From positions 930,001 to 994,000 of the forward strand of contig NZ_SODF01000002.1 in assembly GCF_004365875.1 (NCBI RefSeq): DNA of 64,000 nucleotides. The letters run 5' to 3'. A model generated the notes under the pieces. It worked only from the letters and a program-made list of their open reading frames with translations, ran no database searches and was not told the origin of the DNA. The DNA is from Kribbella kalugense. Lineage in GTDB: Bacteria > Actinomycetota > Actinomycetes > Propionibacteriales > Kribbellaceae. Shown piece by piece: positions 52,790 through 60,067 of the stretch. Positions within the stretch are counted from its first letter, which is position 1. Each line of letters begins with the position of its first letter. The position numbers were made by a program, and so were the translations under genes.

Positions 52790-53176
52790 CTACAGGTCGT
52801 CGGCGTAGGGGGTTTGGCCGGTGAAGGTTAGGTGCCAGTCGGTGGATTTCGCGGAGGCGGTGAGGTCGTAGCCCTCGCGGCGGGCGGTTAGTTGGTGGTG
52901 GCCTTCGGTGACGTCGGCGAGGGTGACTTTCCAGCCGCGGGACTCGAGGGTTTCGGCCGCGAAGCTGATCTGAGCTTCGGGGTCGGGAGTGGTGGTCGGG
53001 TCGCCGGTTTCGACGGTGATCGTGCAGACGGACTCGTGGCCGCGGTCGTCGGAGAGGGCGCTCTGGTCCACTGGGCCGAGGTCCTGCGTCACCGTTGGGG
53101 TCTGGTCCGGTACGACGATTGCCGCCACCATGAGGAGTTCCGAACGCAGGTAGTTGCGGGCTTCGGTCAGCGTCAC
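52790..53176 (-). CDS. Small conserved protein, paralog of the next gene
   Basis: This 128-residue protein of unknown function aligns throughout with the product at 53233-53604. They share LRSELL-VAA-VVPDQ, a VCxITVETG strand, an E-T-L-E-S-R-G-W helix end and a final TDWHLTFTGQTP. No signal peptide or helix is clear. I chose the GTG at 53176 (MTLTEARNYLRSEL) because it matches the paralog's N-terminus. Upstream in-frame codons encode a copy of the hydrolase tail, so this is the outcome of a tandem duplication. Confidence 0.72.
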   Translation of the reverse strand: MTLTEARNYLRSELLMVAAIVVPDQTPTVTQDLGPVDQSALSDDRGHESVCTITVETGDPTTTPDPEAQISFAAETLESRGWKVTLADVTEGHHQLTARREGYDLTASAKSTDWHLTFTGQTPYADDL

Positions 53177-53232
53177 AACCCCGTCATACACCTTGCCATC
53201 AAGTCTTGCGAGGGACCGCAGCGAGTCGTCGG

Positions 53233-53604
53233 TCAGGAGACGAGGGGTGTCTCGCCGGTGAAGGTTATCCGCCAATCCGTCGCCCACGCGTGGACCGCGA
53301 CATCGAAACCGTCGCGGGTGGCGGCGACCCGGTAGTGGCCGTTCTCCGGGGGCGCGACCTCGACCGTCCATCCTCTGGCGCGGAGCGCTTCGGCCGCGGC
53401 CTGGACGGCGGCGGCCGGGTCCGGGGACTTCGGGTTGCCGGTCTCGACGGTGATCCGGCAGACGGTGGCGGGTCCGCGGCCGTCGAACAGTACGCCGGGA
53501 TTCACCGGCCCCGGGTCGTGTGTGACGACTGCCCGCTGGTCAGGTACGACGACCGCCGCAACGGCCAGCAGTTCGCTCCGGAGAAACTCCCGCCCGCCCG
53601 TCAT
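53233..53604 (-). CDS. Small conserved protein linked to DUF1023-type hydrolase
   Basis: This 123-residue protein of unknown function starts MTGGREFLRSELLAVAAVVV and ends TDWRITFTGETPLVS. The ATG overlaps the hydrolase stop (ATGA), so the two are translationally coupled and likely interact or act together. It has one cysteine and an alpha/beta pattern. The paralog downstream suggests dosage or specificity variation, as seen with immunity genes, but there is no direct evidence for that role. Confidence 0.75.
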   Translation of the reverse strand: MTGGREFLRSELLAVAAVVVPDQRAVVTHDPGPVNPGVLFDGRGPATVCRITVETGNPKSPDPAAAVQAAAEALRARGWTVEVAPPENGHYRVAATRDGFDVAVHAWATDWRITFTGETPLVS

Positions 53605-54836
53605 CGCCGCGGCCCTTCGAACGGCCGCGACCGCGCCTTACCTACCGCTCGAAACGCCCCACCACCCCGCCCACCAGCACCCTCCCGCGCACCAGAACCG
53701 GCCGCAGCACCGGCCGCCCCAGCACCAGACCCAGCACCAGGCCCAGCACCAGCACCAGGCCCAGCACCAGGCGACTCATGCCCGCCTCGCCCTGCCGCAG
53801 CGCGAGCGGAAGCCCGGGACGGTTTGGTAAGTGCCACAACCCCGTCGTACACCTTCGAAGCAGCCCGCGACGCAGCGTTCAGCGGCCCACCCCACGAACT
53901 CCCCAGGATCAGCTTGGACTCAGCGGCCCGGCTCGTGTCCGTCACCGTGATAGCGCCAAGATCTCCACGAACCACCCGACCAATATTGCGCAGCGCCTCG
54001 CTGTTAGTCCGGTAATACTCGTTATGCCAATGCACCGAAACCGCCTCGTCGTTCACCAGCGGATCGTTAGTCGCCATCCGAATCGCGTCGGGAAACGTCG
54101 CCGGATCCGGCCCATGCCACTCGGAATACGCCACGTAATCCCCCGGCGCCCGCTCGACGTACAGCCGAGTCGGCGGCGGCACGAAATCAGCGGCCTCATC
54201 GATGTACTTCGTAATCCCCGGCGACCCAGTCATCACCACGCGATCCGCCCGCCCGCCGGCCAACAAAGCCTGTCCCGCAACATCGGTGCCGTAGGAATGC
54301 GCAATCAACGTAGTCTCCGCGCCAGGCGCCTTCAGATCGTCAAGCTCGGTCAGGAAGTCCGCCAACCGAGGCCCAGCCTCAATCGCCGCGTCCTTGCTGG
54401 CAGCCTGCACTAGCCCCTGCGGCGAGTCGTAATCCAGCCACACCACAACCGCGCTATCCGGCCCCGCCTCCTGCCGGATCAGGTCGCCGCGATCCGACTG
54501 CCCGCGGAACGTCTCCAGACTGTTCCCCATCCCCGGAACCAGTACGCCGACATTCCGCGCCCGGTCGAGATCGCCGAGCACCTCCACCGCGCGTCCGCGA
54601 CCCTCCAGATCCACCTTCAGAAACTGGCGCGACCGCTGGACCTCGACGACGTTGCCGTCGGCATCCACCTCGGTGGCCGTGACCGGGGCGAGCAGTTCGG
54701 TGACGGTGGCCAGCCGCTCCCGCTCCTCGTCGGTCGCGGTGCCGGCATCGGCCGCAGCCTGCAGGCGGTCGCGGGCAGCGACCAGCAGTTCGTGGTTAGC
54801 GCGGTACTTCTCGGCAAGCTGATCTGGCTCGGTCAT
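53601..54836 (-). CDS. Alpha/beta hydrolase, DUF1023-like, with low-complexity tail
   Basis: The 411-residue protein has a helical N-terminal segment (about 1-65), then an alpha/beta hydrolase domain with VLVPGMGNSLETF, nucleophile elbow TTLIAHSYGTDVAG and catalytic His in SVHWHNEYY. The last roughly 75 residues are a Gly/Ala/Pro tail with G-A-G-P-type repeats encoded at 53690-53780, and end in a basic stretch. No signal peptide is seen. Similar proteins occur with ESX-type or toxin loci. Substrate is unknown. Confidence 0.82.
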   Translation of the reverse strand: MTEPDQLAEKYRANHELLVAARDRLQAAADAGTATDEERERLATVTELLAPVTATEVDADGNVVEVQRSRQFLKVDLEGRGRAVEVLGDLDRARNVGVLVPGMGNSLETFRGQSDRGDLIRQEAGPDSAVVVWLDYDSPQGLVQAASKDAAIEAGPRLADFLTELDDLKAPGAETTLIAHSYGTDVAGQALLAGGRADRVVMTGSPGITKYIDEAADFVPPPTRLYVERAPGDYVAYSEWHGPDPATFPDAIRMATNDPLVNDEAVSVHWHNEYYRTNSEALRNIGRVVRGDLGAITVTDTSRAAESKLILGSSWGGPLNAASRAASKVYDGVVALTKPSRASARAAAGRGGHESPGAGPGAGAGPGAGSGAGAAGAAAGSGAREGAGGRGGGAFRAVGKARSRPFEGPRR

Positions 54837-54894
54837 GCATGACTCCCCGTGACAGCCAACCACCTGGGCGTGAGATCGGCCTGTCCGCAGTGTG

Positions 54895-55455
54895 TCAGGC
54901 CGACGGCACGAAGGCCAGTGACCAGTTTCCGCTGTGGTGGGAGAGGTTGACGGCAGCCAGCGGCCGTACGTCGACGTGCCGGAGCGACTCGGCCGGGGCG
55001 TCGACGACGTACAGGACGATCGCCCGGACCACCGCGGGATGAACCACCGCGACCACCGCACTGCGCTCGTCGTGCCGCTCGGCCAGGTCACCGAGCCAAT
55101 CGGCGACCCGGACGAGTACGTCGTTCTCGGTCTCGCCGCCCGGCGTGGCGGTGTGCGGCCGCTCGAGCCATGCCGACACCCGCGACGGCTCGGCCGCGAG
55201 CAGTTCCTCCAGCTCGCGGCCGGCCCATTCGCCGTACTCGCGGTCCCGCAGAGTCGACTCCACGACCGGAGTGAATCCCAGTGCGGACGCGGTCTGTACG
55301 GCGGCCTGCTCGGGGCCGGCGTACACCGCATCGGCGGAGACCTTGAGATCGCGCGCCACCTCGACACTCGCCGGATCCGGTTCGGCGTCGCCGCCGAGCA
55401 CGAGCCCGCGCAACGCGGGAGTCAAGGCGTGCGCGATCACTGTCAGAGCCGTCAA
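54895..55455 (-). CDS. Histidine phosphatase family protein with degenerate RHG motif
   Basis: The 186-residue protein has the phosphoglycerate-mutase-like fold. The usual R-H-G near the N-terminus reads A-H-A (VIAHALTPALRG), and the second Arg of the S-P-x-x-R-A-x-Q-T-A segment is absent (YAGPEQAAVQTAS). The second catalytic His is kept in VAVVHPAVVRA. The TTG start overlaps the cbtA stop (TTGA). Being in a cobalamin-riboswitch operon, it may act on a cobalamin precursor phosphate or be a non-catalytic homolog. Confidence 0.8.
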   Translation of the reverse strand: MTALTVIAHALTPALRGLVLGGDAEPDPASVEVARDLKVSADAVYAGPEQAAVQTASALGFTPVVESTLRDREYGEWAGRELEELLAAEPSRVSAWLERPHTATPGGETENDVLVRVADWLGDLAERHDERSAVVAVVHPAVVRAIVLYVVDAPAESLRHVDVRPLAAVNLSHHSGNWSLAFVPSA

Positions 55456-56216
55456 GCGGCAGCCACCTTCGTTCGGACCAACCGGCGGTCCACCGCGGCC
55501 GCGTACCCGAATCCGAGCAAGAGCCACAGCGTCGCCTGCGTACCGAGCGAGGCGAACCGGAACTGCCACAGCAGCGTAGCGGGGAACGTCTCCGGAACCT
55601 CGTTGATTCGCGGCAGGATCAGGTACGCCGCCACGACGGTGGCAACCAGTCCGGCCACACCACCCGCGAGCCGGGCAACGTCGCCGTACCGCGCGGCCCA
55701 GCGGGACAGCGCGACCCCGGCCCAGACCGCGAGCAGCCCGATCACCAGCGTCAGCAGATACGTGACAGTCCGCCTGGTGATTGTGTCCGGATCGCCGACG
55801 GCCGGTGGATTCGGTGGGTACTTGAAGAACGGGACCAGCACGATGCCGATGAAGCCCGCGGCGGCGAGCCCGAGCGCGGCGTACGCGTCGTTCCCGGTCC
55901 GGAGCTTGCGACGGAGCAGCGTGAACGCGACGGCGAACATGCCGCCGAGCGCAACGCCGTACAGGCTGGTGGCGAGGAACAAGCCGGCCCTCTGGCCGTC
56001 CCGGCTGACGAGTGGCTCATCCTCTTGGGCGGCAGGCTCAGCACTGTCGGCATGGTCATTGTTGTGGTCATGTGAGTGCGCGGCGCCGGCCTCTTCGATC
56101 GCAATCGCCGCGTCGACACGCGGCTCGCCCATCACGTAGGCGAACGTTCCGGCCAGCAGGCCGGCGAAGAGTCCGACGATCAGTCCGCGCACCAGGAGCG
56201 ATCCGAAGGTGCGCAT
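55452..56216 (-). CDS. cbtA: CbtA-type cobalt transporter subunit
   Basis: The 254-residue membrane protein has about six helices and, after the first, a His-rich extracytoplasmic loop (HSHDHNNDHADS) likely to bind metal. This is the CbtA architecture of the CbtAB cobalt uptake system. It lies 3 nt after cbtB and under a cobalamin riboswitch, so cobalt import is shut off when B12 is plentiful. Confidence 0.9.
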   Translation of the reverse strand: MRTFGSLLVRGLIVGLFAGLLAGTFAYVMGEPRVDAAIAIEEAGAAHSHDHNNDHADSAEPAAQEDEPLVSRDGQRAGLFLATSLYGVALGGMFAVAFTLLRRKLRTGNDAYAALGLAAAGFIGIVLVPFFKYPPNPPAVGDPDTITRRTVTYLLTLVIGLLAVWAGVALSRWAARYGDVARLAGGVAGLVATVVAAYLILPRINEVPETFPATLLWQFRFASLGTQATLWLLLGFGYAAAVDRRLVRTKVAAA

Positions 56217-56219
56217 CGT

Positions 56220-56417
56220 CTAGTGGCAGGGCACGCCGAGAAGATGGCGACCGTCGTGCATCAGCTCGTGCAGATACATGCCGGACCGCGACACCGCACC
56301 CTGGTCGAAACCGACCAGGTACGCGAGCAGGAGCATCACGCCGACGCTGAGCAGCGCGGCGGCGAGGACCTTGGGTGAGAGAGCCGGTACGGCGACCGAC
56401 GAGGCAGGAGCTGCCAT
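56220..56417 (-). CDS. cbtB: CbtB-type cobalt transporter subunit
   Basis: The 65-residue protein has one transmembrane helix (VLAAALLSVGVMLLLAYLVG) and the CbtB C-terminal metal motif HELMHDGRHLLGVPCH. The ATG at 56417 has AGGAGGT eight bases upstream. It is the first gene after the cobalamin riboswitch. Confidence 0.92.
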   Translation of the reverse strand: MAAPASSVAVPALSPKVLAAALLSVGVMLLLAYLVGFDQGAVSRSGMYLHELMHDGRHLLGVPCH

Positions 56418-56449
56418 CAGACGTGACCTCCTGGGGAAGTGCGCGTTCC

Positions 56450-56590
56450 CCTTCGAAAGGCTGCTGGTGCCCGAGCGTCCTGACTTACGAGCCGAAGCTC
56501 GCTCACAGTGGCGCGGCCGTGCCGGACTCTCACCGGCTTCCCTCATGGCACCGCAGGTTGTCTCCCGAACCGTAGAGGCCGGGCCGGAAC
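56450..56590 (-). ncRNA. Cobalamin riboswitch upstream of cbtB
   Basis: The minus strand carries the ordered cobalamin-riboswitch elements: GGTGCC, GGAAGCCGGTGAGAGTCCGG, GCCACTGTGA, and the B12-box-like AAGTCAGGACGCTCGG, ending in GGGCACC. It sits 35-170 bases upstream of cbtB. Boundaries are approximate. Binding of adenosylcobalamin should reduce translation or transcription of cbtBA. Confidence 0.9.
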
Positions 56591-56679
56591 CCGGTCAACG
56601 CGGCACGGCGCGGCGGTGATCTATCCCACCCGCCGGATACCCTGCTGCGCCGCGACGCCGTCGCATCTACTCTGAGCAG

Positions 56680-57321
56680 ATGCCGTCCGCTCATCACCTG
56701 ATCGCCTTCGCGATCACCGCGTTCATCATCATCGTCGTTCCGGGGCCGAGTGTGCTGTTCATCGTCGGTCGCGCGCTCGCGGTCGGGCGTCGCGAGGCAG
56801 TGCTGACGATGCTCGGCAACACGATCGGCGCCGCCGTCATGCTGGCCCTGATCGCGCTCGGGCTCGGCACGCTGATCGCGGCCAGTGCGATCGCGCTGAC
56901 CGTCGTGAAGCTCGGCGGGGCGGCGTACCTGATCTATCTCGGCGTACACGCGTTCCGGTCGCGGAAGTCGCTGGTCGAGGCCATGACCAGTGGCGTGAAG
57001 CCGGGCAGCAGCCGGAAGACGATGCGGCAGGGCTTCCTGGTCGGTGTCACCAACGCCAAGACCGCGGTGTTCTTCGCGGCCGTGCTGCCGCAGTTCGTGG
57101 ACAAGAGCGCGAGCAGCCCGGCCTGGACGCAGATCCTGATGCTCGGCCTGATCTTCATCCTGATCGCGCTCTGCTCGGACAGCGTCTGGGCGGTCGTGGC
57201 CGGCACGGCGCGCGAGTGGTTCGCCCGCTCCCCGCGCCGGCTCGAGCTGGTCGGCGGCACCGGCGGCCTGATGATCATCGGCCTCGGCGCCAGCATCGCC
57301 ATAACTGGTTCTAAGGAGTAG
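56680..57321 (+). CDS. LysE/RhtB family exporter
   Basis: The 213-residue membrane protein has six helices. VVPGPSVLFIVGRALAVGRR is the conserved first-loop motif, and KLGGAAYLIYLGVHAFRS and GVTNAKTAVFFAAVLPQFVD are typical blocks. It probably exports an amino acid or homoserine-lactone-like compound. TACTCT ends six bases before the ATG, with no ribosome site. Its end overlaps the MFS gene by 11 bp. Confidence 0.9.
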   Translation: MPSAHHLIAFAITAFIIIVVPGPSVLFIVGRALAVGRREAVLTMLGNTIGAAVMLALIALGLGTLIAASAIALTVVKLGGAAYLIYLGVHAFRSRKSLVEAMTSGVKPGSSRKTMRQGFLVGVTNAKTAVFFAAVLPQFVDKSASSPAWTQILMLGLIFILIALCSDSVWAVVAGTAREWFARSPRRLELVGGTGGLMIIGLGASIAITGSKE

Positions 57322-58672
57322 TACGCCGACCTGCCTGTACACCGATCAAGGCGAGCAGGGCCGGGAATCCGAAGGCGACCAGGTACGCCGTGACCGCGGA
57401 GTGTGGCTCCATTGCCGCGAACAACGAACCGCCGATCGCGAGGATCGTTGCTGTCGACAACGAGTCGCTGAGTTGTGCTGCCGAGCTGTTGGCGCCCTGT
57501 TCGTCGCGTTCGGAGTACTCCAGCACCAGCACCGACAGCGTCGGGAAGACGGTCCCCATGCCGAGCCCGGTGAGGCTCCAGCCGAGGATGCCGACCAGGA
57601 CCGGCACCTGCGGGTTCAGAGTCAGGGCGGCCGTCACGATTCCGAGCACGATCGACAGCATCCCGGCCTGCAGGAACACCGCGTTCGAGAAGGGCTGGTT
57701 CGGCCGGCCGCGGTACCAGGAGGCCGCCGACCAGCTCAGCGCGCTCACGGTCAGTACTAAACCGGCCAGAGCCGGCGACAGGCCGCGCTGCCGGGTCAGC
57801 ATCAGCGGCAGGAACACCTCGGCGCCGAACCCGGACGCCGCAACCAATCCACGCAGCGCGATCACCGACGGCAGGCCGCGCCCGAACACGAACGTCCCGG
57901 ACGGCAGCAGCCGAGGCCCGAAAGCGATCACGCCGGCCAGGCCAATCACGAGCAAGACGATCTGGAGTGCGCCGCGCTGCTGCCCTCCGTAGTGCAGCAG
58001 TCCGACCCCCACCGCGGCCGCGATCGCCCACATCGCTCGCTTGTCCCACAGCTTCCCGGGCCGCGGCTCATGCTCGATGCCGCGCGCCAGCCCGGGCCGC
58101 ATCACCAGCGCGGCCGGGATCCCGATCACCGGCACGGCCAGGAACACGATCCGCCAGCTCGCATGCTCGACGATCAGTCCGGCGATCGCGGGGCCGACCA
58201 ACGATGGCACCACCCACGCCGTCGCGAACGCGGCGAAGATCTTCGGGCGCAGCCTGGCCGGGTACAGCTGGCCGACGACGACGTACAGCGCGACCGTGAG
58301 CAGACCTGAGCCGAATCCTTGGATGATCCGGCCGAGGACCAGGATCTCCATCGTCGGCGCGAACCCTGCGATCACCAGGCCGAACAGGAACCACGCCGTA
58401 CCGTGCCAGAGCGGGCGAGTCGGGCCCTTCAGGTCACTCCAGGTGCCGGAGACAACCATCGCGACCACGCCGGAGGCGAGCGGTCCGCCGAACGCGAGCG
58501 CGTACAGGCTGAGCCCGTTCAGCGCCTGCGCGACGGTCGGCATCGCGGTCGCAACCGCCAGGGACTCGAACGCGACCAGGGTGATCAGCGCGGTCATCCC
58601 GATGGTCAACGCGCGGTACTGCGGAGAGAGGACGCCGCCTGTCTCAGTGGTGGGCTCGGCAACGGTTGTCAT
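57311..58672 (-). CDS. MFS transporter
   Basis: The 453-residue protein has about 12-14 helices. The drug-exporter family features are FESLAVATAMPTVAQAL, GRIIQGFGSGLL (motif C-like region) and WVVPSLVGPAIAGLI. It probably exports a drug or metabolite by proton antiport; substrate is unknown. A monocistronic minus-strand gene, convergent with the LysE gene. Confidence 0.9.
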   Translation of the reverse strand: MTTVAEPTTETGGVLSPQYRALTIGMTALITLVAFESLAVATAMPTVAQALNGLSLYALAFGGPLASGVVAMVVSGTWSDLKGPTRPLWHGTAWFLFGLVIAGFAPTMEILVLGRIIQGFGSGLLTVALYVVVGQLYPARLRPKIFAAFATAWVVPSLVGPAIAGLIVEHASWRIVFLAVPVIGIPAALVMRPGLARGIEHEPRPGKLWDKRAMWAIAAAVGVGLLHYGGQQRGALQIVLLVIGLAGVIAFGPRLLPSGTFVFGRGLPSVIALRGLVAASGFGAEVFLPLMLTRQRGLSPALAGLVLTVSALSWSAASWYRGRPNQPFSNAVFLQAGMLSIVLGIVTAALTLNPQVPVLVGILGWSLTGLGMGTVFPTLSVLVLEYSERDEQGANSSAAQLSDSLSTATILAIGGSLFAAMEPHSAVTAYLVAFGFPALLALIGVQAGRRTTP

Positions 58673-58701
58673 GCCGAGAAGACTGGTTGCTCAAGTGTGC
58701 T

Positions 58702-59070
58702 TTAAGTCAAGGCGGCGAGAACGAGAGCGATGATCGGCGGGACGGCTTGGGTGGCCGCGGCGCGGACCATCCGGCGGTCGGAGGCAACGAGTACGACGCC
58801 GGCGCCGGCCATGCACGCGCAGGCGAACAGGGCGATGGCGTGGCCCTTGTCGCCGCCCCAGATCAGGCCGCCGAGTGCGCCGATCGCGAGGAACAGGTTG
58901 TAGAAGCCCTGATTGAACGCCCACGGCCGCGCGGCCGCCATCTCGGTCTCGTCCTTGACCAGGAACCGCCGGTAGGTGCTCGGCTTGCGGAACAGCAGGC
59001 TCTCCATCGCGAACACCACCAGATGGAACGCCCCGGCCAGCCCAACGAAGATCTGCGCAATGACGCTCAT
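58702..59070 (-). CDS. DUF1304 membrane protein
   Basis: The 122-residue protein has four helices. MSVIAQIFVGLAGAFHLVVF, then AMESLLF, and FNQGFYNLFLAIGALGG are DUF1304 hallmarks. Its function is unknown. It lies 29 bp upstream of the MFS gene and 15 bp downstream of the phosphotriesterase-like gene, so the three may form one transcript. Confidence 0.88.
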   Translation of the reverse strand: MSVIAQIFVGLAGAFHLVVFAMESLLFRKPSTYRRFLVKDETEMAAARPWAFNQGFYNLFLAIGALGGLIWGGDKGHAIALFACACMAGAGVVLVASDRRMVRAAATQAVPPIIALVLAALT

Positions 59071-59085
59071 GCCGGGAAGGTACCG

Positions 59086-59994
59086 CTACCCTCGCCAATC
59101 CGTGGTGAAGGCGCGCGCTGGGTTGTTCCGGAACACGGCGTCCGCCACGTCGGCACCGAAGTACTGCGTGATCCGCGGCTTCAGGTGGGTCAACAGGTAC
59201 GGCATACCCGGGCCTTCGCCGGTCGCCGCACGAGCGCGGGCGGTCGTGGTGTCGCCGCCGAGCAACAGGCGGTCCGTGTACCCGGCGTCGATCAGCGCCG
59301 CCAGACAGTCCATCATCCGCGGATCGGTGGCGTTGTTCGCCCGCGACGGCCCGTCGAACGCCAGCCACGCACCCCGCCGCGCCAACTCGAGCTGCACCCG
59401 ATGATCGGGGAAGCGGTTGAGATGACCGAGGATGACAGCGCCCGGATGTACGTCGAGCTTGTCGACCAGCAGGTCTAGTACGGCGTCGGCCGCGGAACCC
59501 AGCTCGTGGTGGACTGCGATGGGCGCGTTCGTCGCGTGATGGGCCTCGGCCGCGGCATGCATCACCAGCTCGGCGTGCGCGTCGAGGACGTGGAATCCGC
59601 CCGCCACCTTGATGAGTCCAGCCCGGACCTGGCTGTCCCCGATACCCGCGGTCAACTCACGGACGAAGATCTCGGCCAGTTGGTCCTGCACCTTGTCGAC
59701 GAACCCGTCCGGGTAGTGCTCCCGTCGATGCAGTCCGGTCGCGGCGACGATCGAAACCCCTGTGCTGCTTGAGATTCCGGGCAGCAGCTCGGCGCGGCGA
59801 TTCAGCCCGTGCGGTGTCCACTGGACGATCGCCTGACCACCTGAGTCCGCGAACGCACGTACTTCGGCCAGCGCGGCGGCCTCGTCGTCCAGCTCCTGGC
59901 CGGGCAGCGCGGCCGACCGGAAGAACAGGTGATCGTGCGAGTCACACACGCCGAGCGCGTCGGGACGCAGGTCCCCCAGAACAGTCCTGATCAC
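59086..59994 (-). CDS. Phosphotriesterase-like lactonase
   Basis: The 302-residue amidohydrolase has the binuclear metal site: CDSHDHLFF (H-x-H), LIKVAGG with the lysine likely carbamylated, AVHHELG and VILGHLNRF for the two further His, and LLLGGDTTT with the Asp. PTE-like lactonases hydrolyse lactones such as acyl-homoserine lactones; substrate is open here. The GTG at 59994 follows GAGGAGG. A terminator separates it from the upstream helicase. Confidence 0.88.
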   Translation of the reverse strand: MIRTVLGDLRPDALGVCDSHDHLFFRSAALPGQELDDEAAALAEVRAFADSGGQAIVQWTPHGLNRRAELLPGISSSTGVSIVAATGLHRREHYPDGFVDKVQDQLAEIFVRELTAGIGDSQVRAGLIKVAGGFHVLDAHAELVMHAAAEAHHATNAPIAVHHELGSAADAVLDLLVDKLDVHPGAVILGHLNRFPDHRVQLELARRGAWLAFDGPSRANNATDPRMMDCLAALIDAGYTDRLLLGGDTTTARARAATGEGPGMPYLLTHLKPRITQYFGADVADAVFRNNPARAFTTDWRG

Positions 59995-60036
59995 CGATCC
60001 TCCTCGTTCGATGGTCCAGTCATAACGCACAAAAGA

Positions 60037-60055
60037 CCCAGTCGGAGTGACTGGG
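60037..60055 (-). terminator. Intrinsic terminator after the helicase gene
   Basis: CCCAGTC (60037-60043) and GACTGGG (60049-60055) form a perfect stem with a 5-nt loop. On the minus strand it is followed by TCTTTT, a true T tract, 13 bases past the helicase stop. Confidence 0.85.
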
Positions 60056-60067
60056 CCTTTCTGCGGG

